55,136 nucleotides of DNA from Mariniblastus sp. (GTDB taxonomy: Bacteria > Planctomycetota > Planctomycetia > Pirellulales > Pirellulaceae): the NCBI GenBank assembly GCA_023300235.1, contig JALZWN010000006.1, forward strand, positions 1 to 55,136, read 5' to 3'. The notes beneath the pieces were generated by a model that was not told the origin of the DNA, searched no databases, and worked only from the letters and a program-made list of their open reading frames with translations. How positions within the stretch are numbered: position 1 is the stretch's first letter; each line of letters starts with the position of its first letter. Shown piece by piece: positions 43,265-51,779 of this stretch. The translations under genes were made by a program, and so were the position numbers.

Positions 43265-43294
43265 ATTGATCCGCCGTTGATCGATCGGCTTTAG
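43245..43294 (+). repeat. direct repeat at the end of the NusG-like gene
   Basis: CGTTGATCGACCCGCTTTAA at 43245-43264 holds the last codons and stop. A copy differing at three bases, ending TTTAG, sits at 43275-43294 in the same reading frame. Read-through of the first stop would add nine residues. Confidence 0.6.
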
Positions 43295-43433
43295 GGTTTG
43301 AACAAAGTGTCCAACAGATAAATGGGGGCCATGTTCACGCCTTAGATGCAGCGGGCACTGTATCTATCACGAACATGCTCACGTGAATTTTAAGGCTGCG
43401 GGCTAGCCTCGCTACCGCTCGCTAGTGGCGCAT
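43265..43433. other. short spacer with weak repeat fragments
   Basis: It lies between the NusG-like gene and the terminator of the thioredoxin gene, which converge. It holds the 43275-43294 repeat copy and a GCTGCGGGCTAGCC...CGCTCGCTAG segment reminiscent of the dispersed repeats. No gene. Confidence 0.4.
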
Positions 43434-43457
43434 AAAAAAGGACCGCCGAAGCGGTCC
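43434..43457 (-). terminator. intrinsic terminator of the selenoprotein-like thioredoxin gene
   Basis: Minus strand: GGACCGC-ttcg-GCGGTCC followed by six T. A 7-bp stem with a stable TTCG loop, 27 bp after the stop codon. Confidence 0.9.
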
Positions 43458-43483
43458 AGTGTTTTCTGCGATTTGCATACCGA

Positions 43484-43912
43484 TTAAAGTGCGTTCTCGA
43501 TCAACGCGCGGATCTTATCTTTGCTCGCACCTTTTACTCGGCCAACTTCTTCACTGCCCTTCATGAGCACAAGCGTCGGCATGGCACTAACTTCATACTC
43601 TTGTGCAACATCCCTGCTTTGGTCGACATCGACTGCAACGATTTTTACTCGACCGGCGAACTCGCCAGCCATCATTTGAAGCCCCGGCTTCAATTTTTTG
43701 CAAGGCGGTCACCAGGTGGCAGTAAAGTCGACCAGCGTCAACTCATTAGCGGCCAATGCTGAAGCCAAGGCGTCTTTGTCGACCTCCATGACTTCGCCAG
43801 CAGCGCCGTCGTAGGCTGCCGGAGCTGCAGGGGCGTTATCAACAACCGCCTCCTCTCCGCAACCAAGAGCCAGTAGTGCGAATAGCGCACATACTGAAAG
43901 TAGATATTTCAT
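43484..43912 (-). CDS. thioredoxin-like lipoprotein with in-frame UGA at the active site (candidate selenoprotein)
   Basis: Read through one UGA, the frame gives 142 residues from ATG 43912, preceded by TGAGG. Residues 1-18 are a signal peptide with lipobox LALGC (Cys18), so it should be anchored in the periplasm or outer surface. The thioredoxin fold follows: ELTLVDFTATW at 57-67, UGA at residue 68 (bases 43711-43709), then Pro69-Pro70-Cys71-Lys-Lys-Leu. IVAVDVDQ and the cis-Pro in SAMPTLVLM (Pro112) come next. The UGA replaces the first Cys of the usual CxxC, giving UxxC. A hairpin with SECIS geometry begins 15 nt downstream. The frame is identical on both sides, so this is not a frameshift. 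A nonsense mutation is the alternative. Confidence 0.75.
43676..43693 (-). promoter_or_regulatory. candidate bacterial SECIS hairpin
   Basis: Minus-strand RNA UUGAAGC-CGGG-GCUUCAA, a perfect 7-bp stem with a 4-nt loop holding G at its second position. The loop starts 22 nt after the UGA codon, inside the 16-37 nt window accepted for bacterial SECIS elements. It encodes Leu-Lys-Pro-Gly-Leu-Gln at the same time. Confidence 0.6.
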
Positions 43913-44120
43913 TTTTTGCCTCACGATAGTTTGTCGCCGCCAGCAACCTAAGGTCTCACAGCGGCACGAATTGGAATAAGCTGATTGCACTTTAATCGGC
44001 TATTACGCCGACGGCAACCGAAGTATTTCCTTACAAAACTAAGCCTTAAAACAAAACGTATCCGCTTTATGCGGCCAGAGCGTACCCTTGTCTACCAATT
44101 TCTAGGCTGCCAAATTCAAC

Positions 44121-44156
44121 AAAAAAACCACCGCAAGGCATGTATCCTTGCGGTGG
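44121..44156 (-). terminator. intrinsic terminator of the oxidoreductase gene
   Basis: Minus strand: CCACCGCAAGG and CCTTGCGGTGG form an 11-bp stem with loop ATACATG, followed by seven T. It is 50 bp beyond the stop at 44206. Confidence 0.92.
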
Positions 44157-44205
44157 CTGTTAATTTCAACACAGAATCGATACCGACCTGATATTGCAGG
44201 CAATC

Positions 44206-45678
44206 TTAGCTGCCGGCTGGGTCTTTGCCATCGACCCAAGGCCCTGCCAAATTCATGTGATCAGGCTCTTGCAGAGTACTACCTGCGTCGCCAGCTTTCC
44301 AGCCAGGGATGTGCATCGGCTTACCGCGTTTCTCAGAAATCGCTTCCCAACGCTTGCTCCAGCTATCATCCGCTTCGCTGACTTCCATTTTTTGGTCATC
44401 AAAGAAGTACACCTTGCCTTCGCGGTAGCTTTTAGCACCCAGCAGCACCGTCGTAATCGCAGCAGCCCCCAACAGTGGATCGTTGTTACACATCGATGGG
44501 TCTTCGGCAACCATCGCTTCCACCCAGTTCTGGAAGTGAGCGTAAGTCGTGTCTTTGATCTCGTTGGTCGTAATCCGCTTTTTCTTGAGCTTGCTGTTAA
44601 GTGTAACTTGCGGACGTTCGGGGACGAAATCAAAACCATCAAACGCTTCGCCGTTACCAAGCACGTAACTTCCGTGGTGACCGCGAATCATTTGTTGAAC
44701 AGGAGTCTCTTGGCATGCCATCGTGGCCGTGACCAACCCTTGAACGCCTTCTTTGAAGTCAGCAACCACGGTCGCGACGTCTGGGACGCTTCGACCATCG
44801 TACTCAAGGAACAAACCACCCGCACCAACGACGCGGCCTGGGAATCGAAGGCCAGTCGCTTTCAACATCGAAGTCGTGCGGTGAACGAACAAGTCAGTGA
44901 ACATGCCGCTACCGTAAGGCCAGTAACGTCGCCACTGAGCATACTTCTCGCGATCAAACGGTTCGTACTCAGCCAGGCCTTCTTCGGTGCCCAGCCAGCG
45001 TTTCCAGTCAATGTTCGTTGGCGTCATTTCCTTATCAAGCCGGTAGTAACGCCACTGTCCCATGATGCTGTTACGGAAAAACTCGGTTTGGTACATCAGC
45101 ACTTTACCAAGGTTACCTTCATTCAACAGCGAATTGATTTGATTCCAAACAGGCAAGCTCGTCGACTGCACACCGACTTGCATGACTTTGCCGGACCCCT
45201 GCCAAGCCTTTACAACAGCGACTGCTTCTTCAACGGTCTTGGTCATTGGCTTTTCGCAGTAAACGTGCAAGCCAGCTTTGAGCGAATGAATGATTTGTGT
45301 GGCGTGCCAGTGATCGGGAGTACCGATACACACTGCGTCGAGATTTTCTTTCTCGATCATTTCGACGTAGTCAACGTAGCCTGTGGCTTTGACCTTGGTA
45401 GCTTTTTCAATGTGCTTAATCGCGCGGTCAACGTGCTTGTTGTAAACATCGCAAACGGCAACCAATTCAATCGGCTGGCCTTCAGCGGCCAGTTTTGACA
45501 ATTGCTTGACGTGCGCAGAAAAACCACGTCCACCTGGTCCGATGAATCCGATCCGAATTTTCGCGTTCGGTGAAACGGTACTCGCCGCAGTTGCAGTCGA
45601 GGCCATCGCTCCGGCGGTGACCGTTGCAGCCGCAGCCGCAGAAGATGATTTGATGAAGTCTCGTCGATTCGTATTCAT
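44206..45678 (-). CDS. Gfo/Idh/MocA-family oxidoreductase, Tat-exported
   Basis: A 490-residue protein. A twin-arginine signal (RRDFIKSSSAAAAA, residues 5-18, then an Ala-rich segment) directs folded export, usual for this planctomycete subfamily. The Rossmann domain has IRIGFIGPGGRGFSAHV and the EKP motif in YCEKPMTK, with the Lys as a catalytic residue. A C-terminal alpha/beta domain follows. It should oxidise or reduce a sugar or cyclitol with bound NAD(P) in the periplasm. It lies 265 bp after the propeller-ThuA gene on the same strand and ends in a strong terminator, so it may close that operon. Confidence 0.92.
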   Translation of the reverse strand: MNTNRRDFIKSSSAAAAATVTAGAMASTATAASTVSPNAKIRIGFIGPGGRGFSAHVKQLSKLAAEGQPIELVAVCDVYNKHVDRAIKHIEKATKVKATGYVDYVEMIEKENLDAVCIGTPDHWHATQIIHSLKAGLHVYCEKPMTKTVEEAVAVVKAWQGSGKVMQVGVQSTSLPVWNQINSLLNEGNLGKVLMYQTEFFRNSIMGQWRYYRLDKEMTPTNIDWKRWLGTEEGLAEYEPFDREKYAQWRRYWPYGSGMFTDLFVHRTTSMLKATGLRFPGRVVGAGGLFLEYDGRSVPDVATVVADFKEGVQGLVTATMACQETPVQQMIRGHHGSYVLGNGEAFDGFDFVPERPQVTLNSKLKKKRITTNEIKDTTYAHFQNWVEAMVAEDPSMCNNDPLLGAAAITTVLLGAKSYREGKVYFFDDQKMEVSEADDSWSKRWEAISEKRGKPMHIPGWKAGDAGSTLQEPDHMNLAGPWVDGKDPAGS

Positions 45679-45943
45679 TATTTCAAACGTCTTTTAAAAA
45701 GGGGCGGATGGAAATTGCGACTGAGGCACGCTGTTAACAATCCAACAAAGCTGACCATTTTCAAAAGTCGGCTTCATCGGGGAAAGCGTCATAGTCTAAC
45801 AAGGCGAATGTGTTTTGATACCAAAATCACAAACGACTCAACCAGATCGACACCAATTGACCGAAAGCCCAACCGCTGAAAACAAGAACGTTGCAGTTGC
45901 CAGCGATCATTGTATTTTCGACCAACTCGTAAATTACGGCTAG

Positions 45944-48475
45944 TTACTTGTAGAAATCTGCCTTGCGTGGTTCAACGCCAATCTTAGGGTAATTAAACCC
46001 AGATTTCAGCGGTTGGTATTCTCCAACAATCTCAACGGAGCGATTTTTATCGATTTCAGATTCCATCCCTAGTCCCCAATACAAGGCGTTAACCGTCATT
46101 CGCCTTACGCCCGCGTTGCTGAAATCGCGAGCCGAACCCATTGTGAAGTGGAAGATCGGCGATTCGATTCCTTTGTTGCCTTTCCACTTTTTCACCCAAG
46201 CAATTGGCAGCGCCTCTTTCTTTAAGTTCGGCGGCGAATCGGGGTTCAGGTCTTGGCAAGGCTGGCCCAAAACCAACTTCGTGCAATCGGCCGGAAACGG
46301 AGACTTGTCCGTGTGGCAACGATAAACATCCGAAGGCCCCCAAATATCAGCCACGCCCGTCAGCACGGGATGCGATTTTTGCGAGTCCACGATCACACCT
46401 CGAGTTGCCTCGCGATGCCAGCCACCATGGTGACCGCGGAATGTTCCGCCGAGTAGCTGTTGCAACGAAACCTTTTGGTCGCCCAGCATGTACTGCTTCG
46501 ACCACGGCGCAATTCCATGGTTGCCGGTGCGCAACACCAACATCGGTTTTCCTGAATCAAAGAAATCATAAAGATGCTTCGTACTCGCATCGTCCAATCG
46601 CATGTTCCGAGCCAGAAAAACCATCGCGTCCGCTTTGGCCAAGTGCTCCAAACCAGGGATTCGATGGAACTCTTTTGAGTCTCGTTTCAAATCGATCGTT
46701 GGGTCGACTAAACCATCTTTGTTCGTTGAAAATAAAACCGTGCAATCAAAACCATGATGCTCCGCCAACACCTTGGCCAACATCGGCATCGACTGCTCGC
46801 TGCGGTATTCCTGATCGGCCGCGATCAAAACCACATGCTTGCCTGCGCCGGGGCCAGGCTTGCCCGAGTACGTCAACCACTGATCGCTCTCTGGAACTGG
46901 ATGCTTCCGCTGCATCGTTGAATCTGCTTGAGCCTGCCGACCCGACTGCACTGGCGCGGCCTGCATCGAAGTCTCTGCCGGCTGGTCTGTGCTGACCTTG
47001 CCAGGAATCTCGTTCAAAGTGTAATACGCATTCGCGTGCACTAATCGCTCCGTTTCGGCTGAGCGCATCTCCGGCAGAAAGAAATCATGCACGTGCCCTT
47101 GGACCAACCCATCGACTTCGACCAAAACCGACATGCCATCTTCGGCAACCGTCGCCTTGGTAACCTTTGGCTCGGTCTGATCAACTTCCGGACTGCCATA
47201 GCCTTGACGGTAAACATGCGTGAAGGTTTTCATTTGGTAAGTATCGGGGTTCGCCGCCACGTTCGGATCAACTGGCTTGGTAAATGTCAGCTTAAAACCT
47301 TTCGGCTTTGCGTTAACGGTGTGGATCTCAAACGGAACCTTCCCCGTCCAATCCAGCCGCTGAATCGCGTAAGCCTTCGGTCCGCGTACCGGCCAACCGC
47401 GATTGGTACCACCGGAAATTAAATTTCCATTGGGCGTAAATTGAACCGCCAGTAATCCAGTGTCAAAACCTTCGCGGAACGGATAGCAGGCTCCCTGCCA
47501 AACGCCGTTGACCTTCTCCGTCGTCGCACGCATGATCACGCCCAAGCTAAAATCGCTCACGAAAATCTGGTTTTCAAACGGACCAAACTTTCCGCCCGTT
47601 CGATTTACCTCGAACCCAGAAATCGAACGTCCCATTCGTTTGTACGGAAAAACAACCGCGTAGGGGACCAGCTCTTTGACTCGTTTGCGTTCGGTTTCCA
47701 AACGCGACGGCGTATCGGGTTCAACCTCTGGCTTCGCTAAATTTGGCGCCAAGTCGTACCAGTTGAAACTGACGGGATGCCCCATGAAGCCGCCGGTCTG
47801 CAATACCTTCAACGAACACGAACCGTTCCACGGTCCTTGGCTTTCCGCATAAAACATCTCGCCCGTCTCGTTCGGTCCGATCCCGCAGGGGCTGCGAATA
47901 CCACTGCACACCGGAATCGTTTTTCCCTCGGGAGTGATCTTCAAACACCAGCCGCGAAACGGCACCCAAGAGTGATAAGACTTTGACAGGCACAGCGAGA
48001 CCCAGATATTTCCTTCGGGGTCAGGCTTGGATCCAAATGCGAACTCGTGATAGTTGCGAAAGCCCCAGCCATCGGCGAGCGTTTCAAATCGATCGGCGCG
48101 ATCATCGCCATCGACATCCGTGATTCGCGTGACCTCGGTTTGTTGGGTTACCAAGAACGAGCCGTCGCGGTAGGCCATTCCAAACACTTCGTCCAAGCCA
48201 CTGGCATACTTATGGAACTTCGGTTCGGGATGCTCGTCAAACACACCATCGGCCAAAAAGATATCACCGCGTCGCGTCGCGATTGCGAGGCGTTTTTTGT
48301 CCGGCATCACTTCAAAGCTGCCCGCTTCGATCGCCAAATCGTCGGGCAAGGGGATGTCGACGAGCTGGTAGTATTTGGCTTCTTCTTCGGCGGTTCCCCA
48401 ATATTCGCCTAGCGGTTCTTGCTGAAGAAGCATCGAAGCGGCCAGCAGCGGCAGCACTTTTAAAATGATGAGCAT
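45944..48475 (-). CDS. beta-propeller (sorbosone-dehydrogenase-like) protein fused to ThuA-like domain
   Basis: An 843-residue exported protein with an N-terminal signal segment (LIILKVLPLLAASMLL). About residues 40-380 read as a beta-propeller of the PQQ-dependent sugar/L-sorbosone dehydrogenase kind, seen in FAFGSKPDPEGNIWVSLCLS and SPCGIGPNETGEMFY. A spacer with Gln/Ala-rich sequence follows. Residues about 545-800 are a ThuA-like (class I amidotransferase-fold) domain (HVVLIAADQEYRSEQSMPML, VLRTGNHGIAPWSK, GGTFRGHHGGWH). Both modules are common in planctomycete glycan-use loci. The cofactor is unproven. It is 60 bp after the cytochrome gene and probably co-transcribed with it. Confidence 0.85.
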   Translation of the reverse strand: MLIILKVLPLLAASMLLQQEPLGEYWGTAEEEAKYYQLVDIPLPDDLAIEAGSFEVMPDKKRLAIATRRGDIFLADGVFDEHPEPKFHKYASGLDEVFGMAYRDGSFLVTQQTEVTRITDVDGDDRADRFETLADGWGFRNYHEFAFGSKPDPEGNIWVSLCLSKSYHSWVPFRGWCLKITPEGKTIPVCSGIRSPCGIGPNETGEMFYAESQGPWNGSCSLKVLQTGGFMGHPVSFNWYDLAPNLAKPEVEPDTPSRLETERKRVKELVPYAVVFPYKRMGRSISGFEVNRTGGKFGPFENQIFVSDFSLGVIMRATTEKVNGVWQGACYPFREGFDTGLLAVQFTPNGNLISGGTNRGWPVRGPKAYAIQRLDWTGKVPFEIHTVNAKPKGFKLTFTKPVDPNVAANPDTYQMKTFTHVYRQGYGSPEVDQTEPKVTKATVAEDGMSVLVEVDGLVQGHVHDFFLPEMRSAETERLVHANAYYTLNEIPGKVSTDQPAETSMQAAPVQSGRQAQADSTMQRKHPVPESDQWLTYSGKPGPGAGKHVVLIAADQEYRSEQSMPMLAKVLAEHHGFDCTVLFSTNKDGLVDPTIDLKRDSKEFHRIPGLEHLAKADAMVFLARNMRLDDASTKHLYDFFDSGKPMLVLRTGNHGIAPWSKQYMLGDQKVSLQQLLGGTFRGHHGGWHREATRGVIVDSQKSHPVLTGVADIWGPSDVYRCHTDKSPFPADCTKLVLGQPCQDLNPDSPPNLKKEALPIAWVKKWKGNKGIESPIFHFTMGSARDFSNAGVRRMTVNALYWGLGMESEIDKNRSVEIVGEYQPLKSGFNYPKIGVEPRKADFYK

Positions 48476-48535
48476 GGCTCGGATCCAGATTGGAACTTAA
48501 TTTTAATGGATTAAAACGAATGCAGGCAGGACTCG

Positions 48536-51373
48536 TTAGTCCCACAGATAATCGACAACGAATTCGATTTTTTGGTTGGGCGTTAAATCGAATATGAACT
48601 CGAGCGATTTTCCTTTACCAGCATCAACGATCTTCGCTTGCTGTCCAGATTCGACCCGAATCTTCAGCTTGCCAATGGTGAACTCTCGCTCGGCGATCTG
48701 TTGGATCTTCTCCCCGGCGCCCAGTCGGAACCGTAACCCTTGGCGTTCCGTGGTCGACATCAGCGAAACGCTTCGTCGCAACTGCGTCTTTTCAGTCGCC
48801 TGCTGCCCTTTGATCGGTTCAAAAAAGTCAGTCACGGCAACCGAGTCGAACTCGTACATGAACGTTGGCTGCCGTTTTGCATCCAACGAGTAACCTTTGA
48901 ACTGATGCTTCCCAGGTCGGCCTTCTTCCGTCCACACCCACGGTTCCTTTTGATCATCTAACTCGGGGCCCTTGGCCAAATTGATCGTTGGGCCTAACGG
49001 TTTCACTAGCCCGCTGCCTTGACCTTTCCAGGCACTGCCAGGATCGACAAACTTGCCTCGCCAGATCGTCGCCAACCGAAGTTGTTCCGCATCGAACGCG
49101 ATGTTCACGCCGCCCGGATAACCGACGCCGATCCCACGTTTGCTATCCATGCCGGGGTAACGCCGGCGAAGCATTTGGGCTTCGTCCGTGACCACGATCT
49201 CTAGTTCCTCTCGCACCACACCCGCCGGTGTTCGCGATTGACGACCGTCCAACAGGTACAACCACACGGACTCCAGTTGATCGCTGGGCGTACCGGCAAG
49301 ATCTGGACGCATTGCTTTACCGCCAGGCCAAAACGAAGGCATCACCGTGTTGGGGCTGAACTTCTGTGGATCCAACATGTACTGATAAAACCAATCCTTC
49401 TTCAACCGCTCGGCCATCTCGGTCAAATCAACCGCCGGCATCGTGTCGGCCGCTTTGAATTTATGCGTATGGCAAGCAACGCAGTTCAAGCCTTTGTTTC
49501 CGACCAAGTGCAGCCCCGTTTTGATCGCCGCCTTGGTGTCAGGTACCGCCGCAAACTTGGTCGCTGGCAGGTGATCCATTTTTTGAAACAGATCCACCAA
49601 GTGCCCAACGTTCTGTTCGCCGTACTGCGGCATCGTGGTTTTTGAATACGGCCGCACGCGTCTGCCGTTGACCAAAACATCTCGCGTCCACTTGGCTTTC
49701 AATTTCGCACCCACGCCAGTCAATGTCGGCGGGATTCGTCCTTGATCGCCAAGGTTCAAGTTAGTCGTTTTAAAGTACGGGTTTCGTTGGGCGCTAACCC
49801 CGCCAACTTGATCGCGTTGATGACAAGCGGTGCAGTTATAAGCGTGCAACGTGTGGTCGACACGTTGCTGATCGGTCAACTTAAGCGGTCGGTTCGCAAT
49901 CGCTGCCACGATGTCGTCACGGTCTTGGTCGCTTAAATGAAAGTTGGGTACCTGCTTGGGTTTATTCGTGTTTTGGTCGACCGCCAAACAACCTTGATTC
50001 GTATTGGCTCGATCCAGCGACACCAAAAGCTTGGGTGCCATGCCAGTTTCGTTTGGTCCTAGATTCACTTCCGTGTGACAACTTGCACAGCCGAGATTTT
50101 GAAAGTGAGCCTTTCCCGCTGCTGCCAAACCCTCATTCAACTTCCAAGGATTCCGCGCCGGCGATGGTCGCGACTGCAACAGGAAACTCGACACGTCAAC
50201 CGCTTCGCGATGTGTCAAACCCATGTTCGGCATGTACCCTGAAGGGCGTGACGCGTGCGGATTCTCGAGGAAATCAATCAACCCGCTCAAGCTGTACTTC
50301 GTCGACAAACCACCCAGCGGTTTGGAATCTTCTAACGCAATCTCGTCCGCACCTTCGTTGCGAGGAGCATGACAAGCGACGCAGCCGACGGAGTTGAATT
50401 TTTCATGTCCGCGTTTTACCGCCTGCGGGTCGATTGGTTGTGCCTTGAACTTATTAGTGCTTTTAGAAAGGATGAAGTGCGCCAGTTCTTTCGCGGTCTT
50501 CTCGCGAGTGGATCGATCAAGATGGCCGAGCATCTGGGGCATCTTGGTGCCGGCTTTGGCGTGACTCGGGTCGGCGATGAAATCTTCTAGGTACTGCGGG
50601 TTCACCCACTTTGCCGACCACTTCAATCGTGGCGCGATCGTCGGCTGCACCAGCGCGGTGACGGAATCCGATGCATGACAACCAGCACAGTTCAGCTGCT
50701 GAATCAGCACAAGTCCTTTAGCTTCGGCCGTCAATTCACGTTGGGCCACGCCAGAGTTCGCAGTGCCCGCGTCTGGCCCGCGTTCTTTCAAATCGATCAC
50801 GTACTTCAGCAAATCCAAGAACTGCTGCCGGTTCTTCATCTCGTCGACCAAACTATCAGGCATCCCCGAAACCTTGCTGTCGCGTTGAACGTCGATGTCA
50901 TCGACGGCGATTTTGATTTCGCCGCCTTGCCCGGAGTAATCCCCGAGCACGATTTCGTCTTTGGTTTCTTTGATCACCGGCCCCACCAGCGTTCGACCAT
51001 CGACATGCAAAATCGCTTTCGACGCGAATCCTTTAGCGATCACCTTCGACGGTTCCAAGATCGATTCCACAATCATTTCGTCGGTCATGTCCTTGGCCAG
51101 TTGGCTCAAGTCCGGACCAAGTCGCGTCTTTCCGGCAGCTGGGCGGTGGCAGCGCGCACAATTAATGTTCCCTTGGTGGAACAGGATCGCTCCACGAATG
51201 ATGTCGCCGGATTCGCGGGCTTGTTGCACCAGTTGAGTCGCATCTTCGGCGATCAAGGTTTGGGTCAACGTTTGCTTAGCCGAAAAATCGGTGGGCGTCT
51301 GCGAAAAAACGAAGCTGCTACTGCAACACAGAAACGGTGCCAAGAAAAAAACAAAGCGTTGGCAAAAAATCAT
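48536..51373 (-). CDS. secreted hexaheme cytochrome c with 'putative heme-binding domain'
   Basis: A 945-residue protein from ATG 51373; upstream in-frame sequence to 51634 is unlike a signal peptide. A signal peptide is present (residues 1-25). Six CxxCH heme sites are visible: CARCH (Cys72), CAGCH, CVACH, CASCH, CTACH and CVACH. The first belongs to the Pirellula/Verrucomicrobium heme-binding domain: GAILFHQGNINCARCH, GPDLSQLAKD, the DGRTLVGPVI strand, and MPDSLVDEM. The C-terminal 250 residues are beta-rich without a heme site. It probably transfers electrons from a periplasmic dehydrogenase, most likely the adjacent propeller protein. Confidence 0.88.
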   Translation of the reverse strand: MIFCQRFVFFLAPFLCCSSSFVFSQTPTDFSAKQTLTQTLIAEDATQLVQQARESGDIIRGAILFHQGNINCARCHRPAAGKTRLGPDLSQLAKDMTDEMIVESILEPSKVIAKGFASKAILHVDGRTLVGPVIKETKDEIVLGDYSGQGGEIKIAVDDIDVQRDSKVSGMPDSLVDEMKNRQQFLDLLKYVIDLKERGPDAGTANSGVAQRELTAEAKGLVLIQQLNCAGCHASDSVTALVQPTIAPRLKWSAKWVNPQYLEDFIADPSHAKAGTKMPQMLGHLDRSTREKTAKELAHFILSKSTNKFKAQPIDPQAVKRGHEKFNSVGCVACHAPRNEGADEIALEDSKPLGGLSTKYSLSGLIDFLENPHASRPSGYMPNMGLTHREAVDVSSFLLQSRPSPARNPWKLNEGLAAAGKAHFQNLGCASCHTEVNLGPNETGMAPKLLVSLDRANTNQGCLAVDQNTNKPKQVPNFHLSDQDRDDIVAAIANRPLKLTDQQRVDHTLHAYNCTACHQRDQVGGVSAQRNPYFKTTNLNLGDQGRIPPTLTGVGAKLKAKWTRDVLVNGRRVRPYSKTTMPQYGEQNVGHLVDLFQKMDHLPATKFAAVPDTKAAIKTGLHLVGNKGLNCVACHTHKFKAADTMPAVDLTEMAERLKKDWFYQYMLDPQKFSPNTVMPSFWPGGKAMRPDLAGTPSDQLESVWLYLLDGRQSRTPAGVVREELEIVVTDEAQMLRRRYPGMDSKRGIGVGYPGGVNIAFDAEQLRLATIWRGKFVDPGSAWKGQGSGLVKPLGPTINLAKGPELDDQKEPWVWTEEGRPGKHQFKGYSLDAKRQPTFMYEFDSVAVTDFFEPIKGQQATEKTQLRRSVSLMSTTERQGLRFRLGAGEKIQQIAEREFTIGKLKIRVESGQQAKIVDAGKGKSLEFIFDLTPNQKIEFVVDYLWD

Positions 51374-51779
51374 CGATAACTTTTCTAATAACAACAATTC
51401 AAACGAGCTGCGATCGAACGTTATCGTAACCGAAAAAACGTCTCCAGTGCACGGTCGTCCGCAGTTTGTTTCTTCGCCCGCTGTCGTTCCAACACAAAAC
51501 CCGTGGACGCTGACACAGACGTCGTTCAGGCCCGAAGCTCGCCTTTGGTGACCGGAGCAATTGATTTTCTTCAGCGCTGCTAAGTCCAAAAAACTGTAAA
51601 AAAAGGAGTCTGCGCACAAGGATTTGGGGTTCAAGCCACAACGGCCGATAAAGCCTTAGAGAGACCGCTCGAAAACGCCAATAAAAATCGGCACGTTCGT
51701 GACAACTGGAACGTTGGAACAAGCCAGCCCCACAACCACCTCGCCCGAACGTTAATTCGTTTGCTTGAGAATTGCACTT
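51374..51779. promoter_or_regulatory. divergent intergenic region
   Basis: It separates the minus-strand cytochrome gene from the plus-strand lyase gene. No credible gene, and no obvious palindrome. It must hold both promoters. The minus-strand frame continuing from the cytochrome to 51634 is judged non-coding. Confidence 0.5.

Noticed and set aside
43484-43990. Frameshift or sequencing indel as the explanation of the split thioredoxin gene
   Set aside because: Both halves are in the same reading frame and joined by a single UGA codon at the catalytic Cys position. No base need be added or removed.
44194-45498. A long 434-codon plus-strand ORF
   Set aside because: It is exactly antisense to the clearly identified Gfo/Idh/MocA gene and has an unnatural composition, so it is a shadow.
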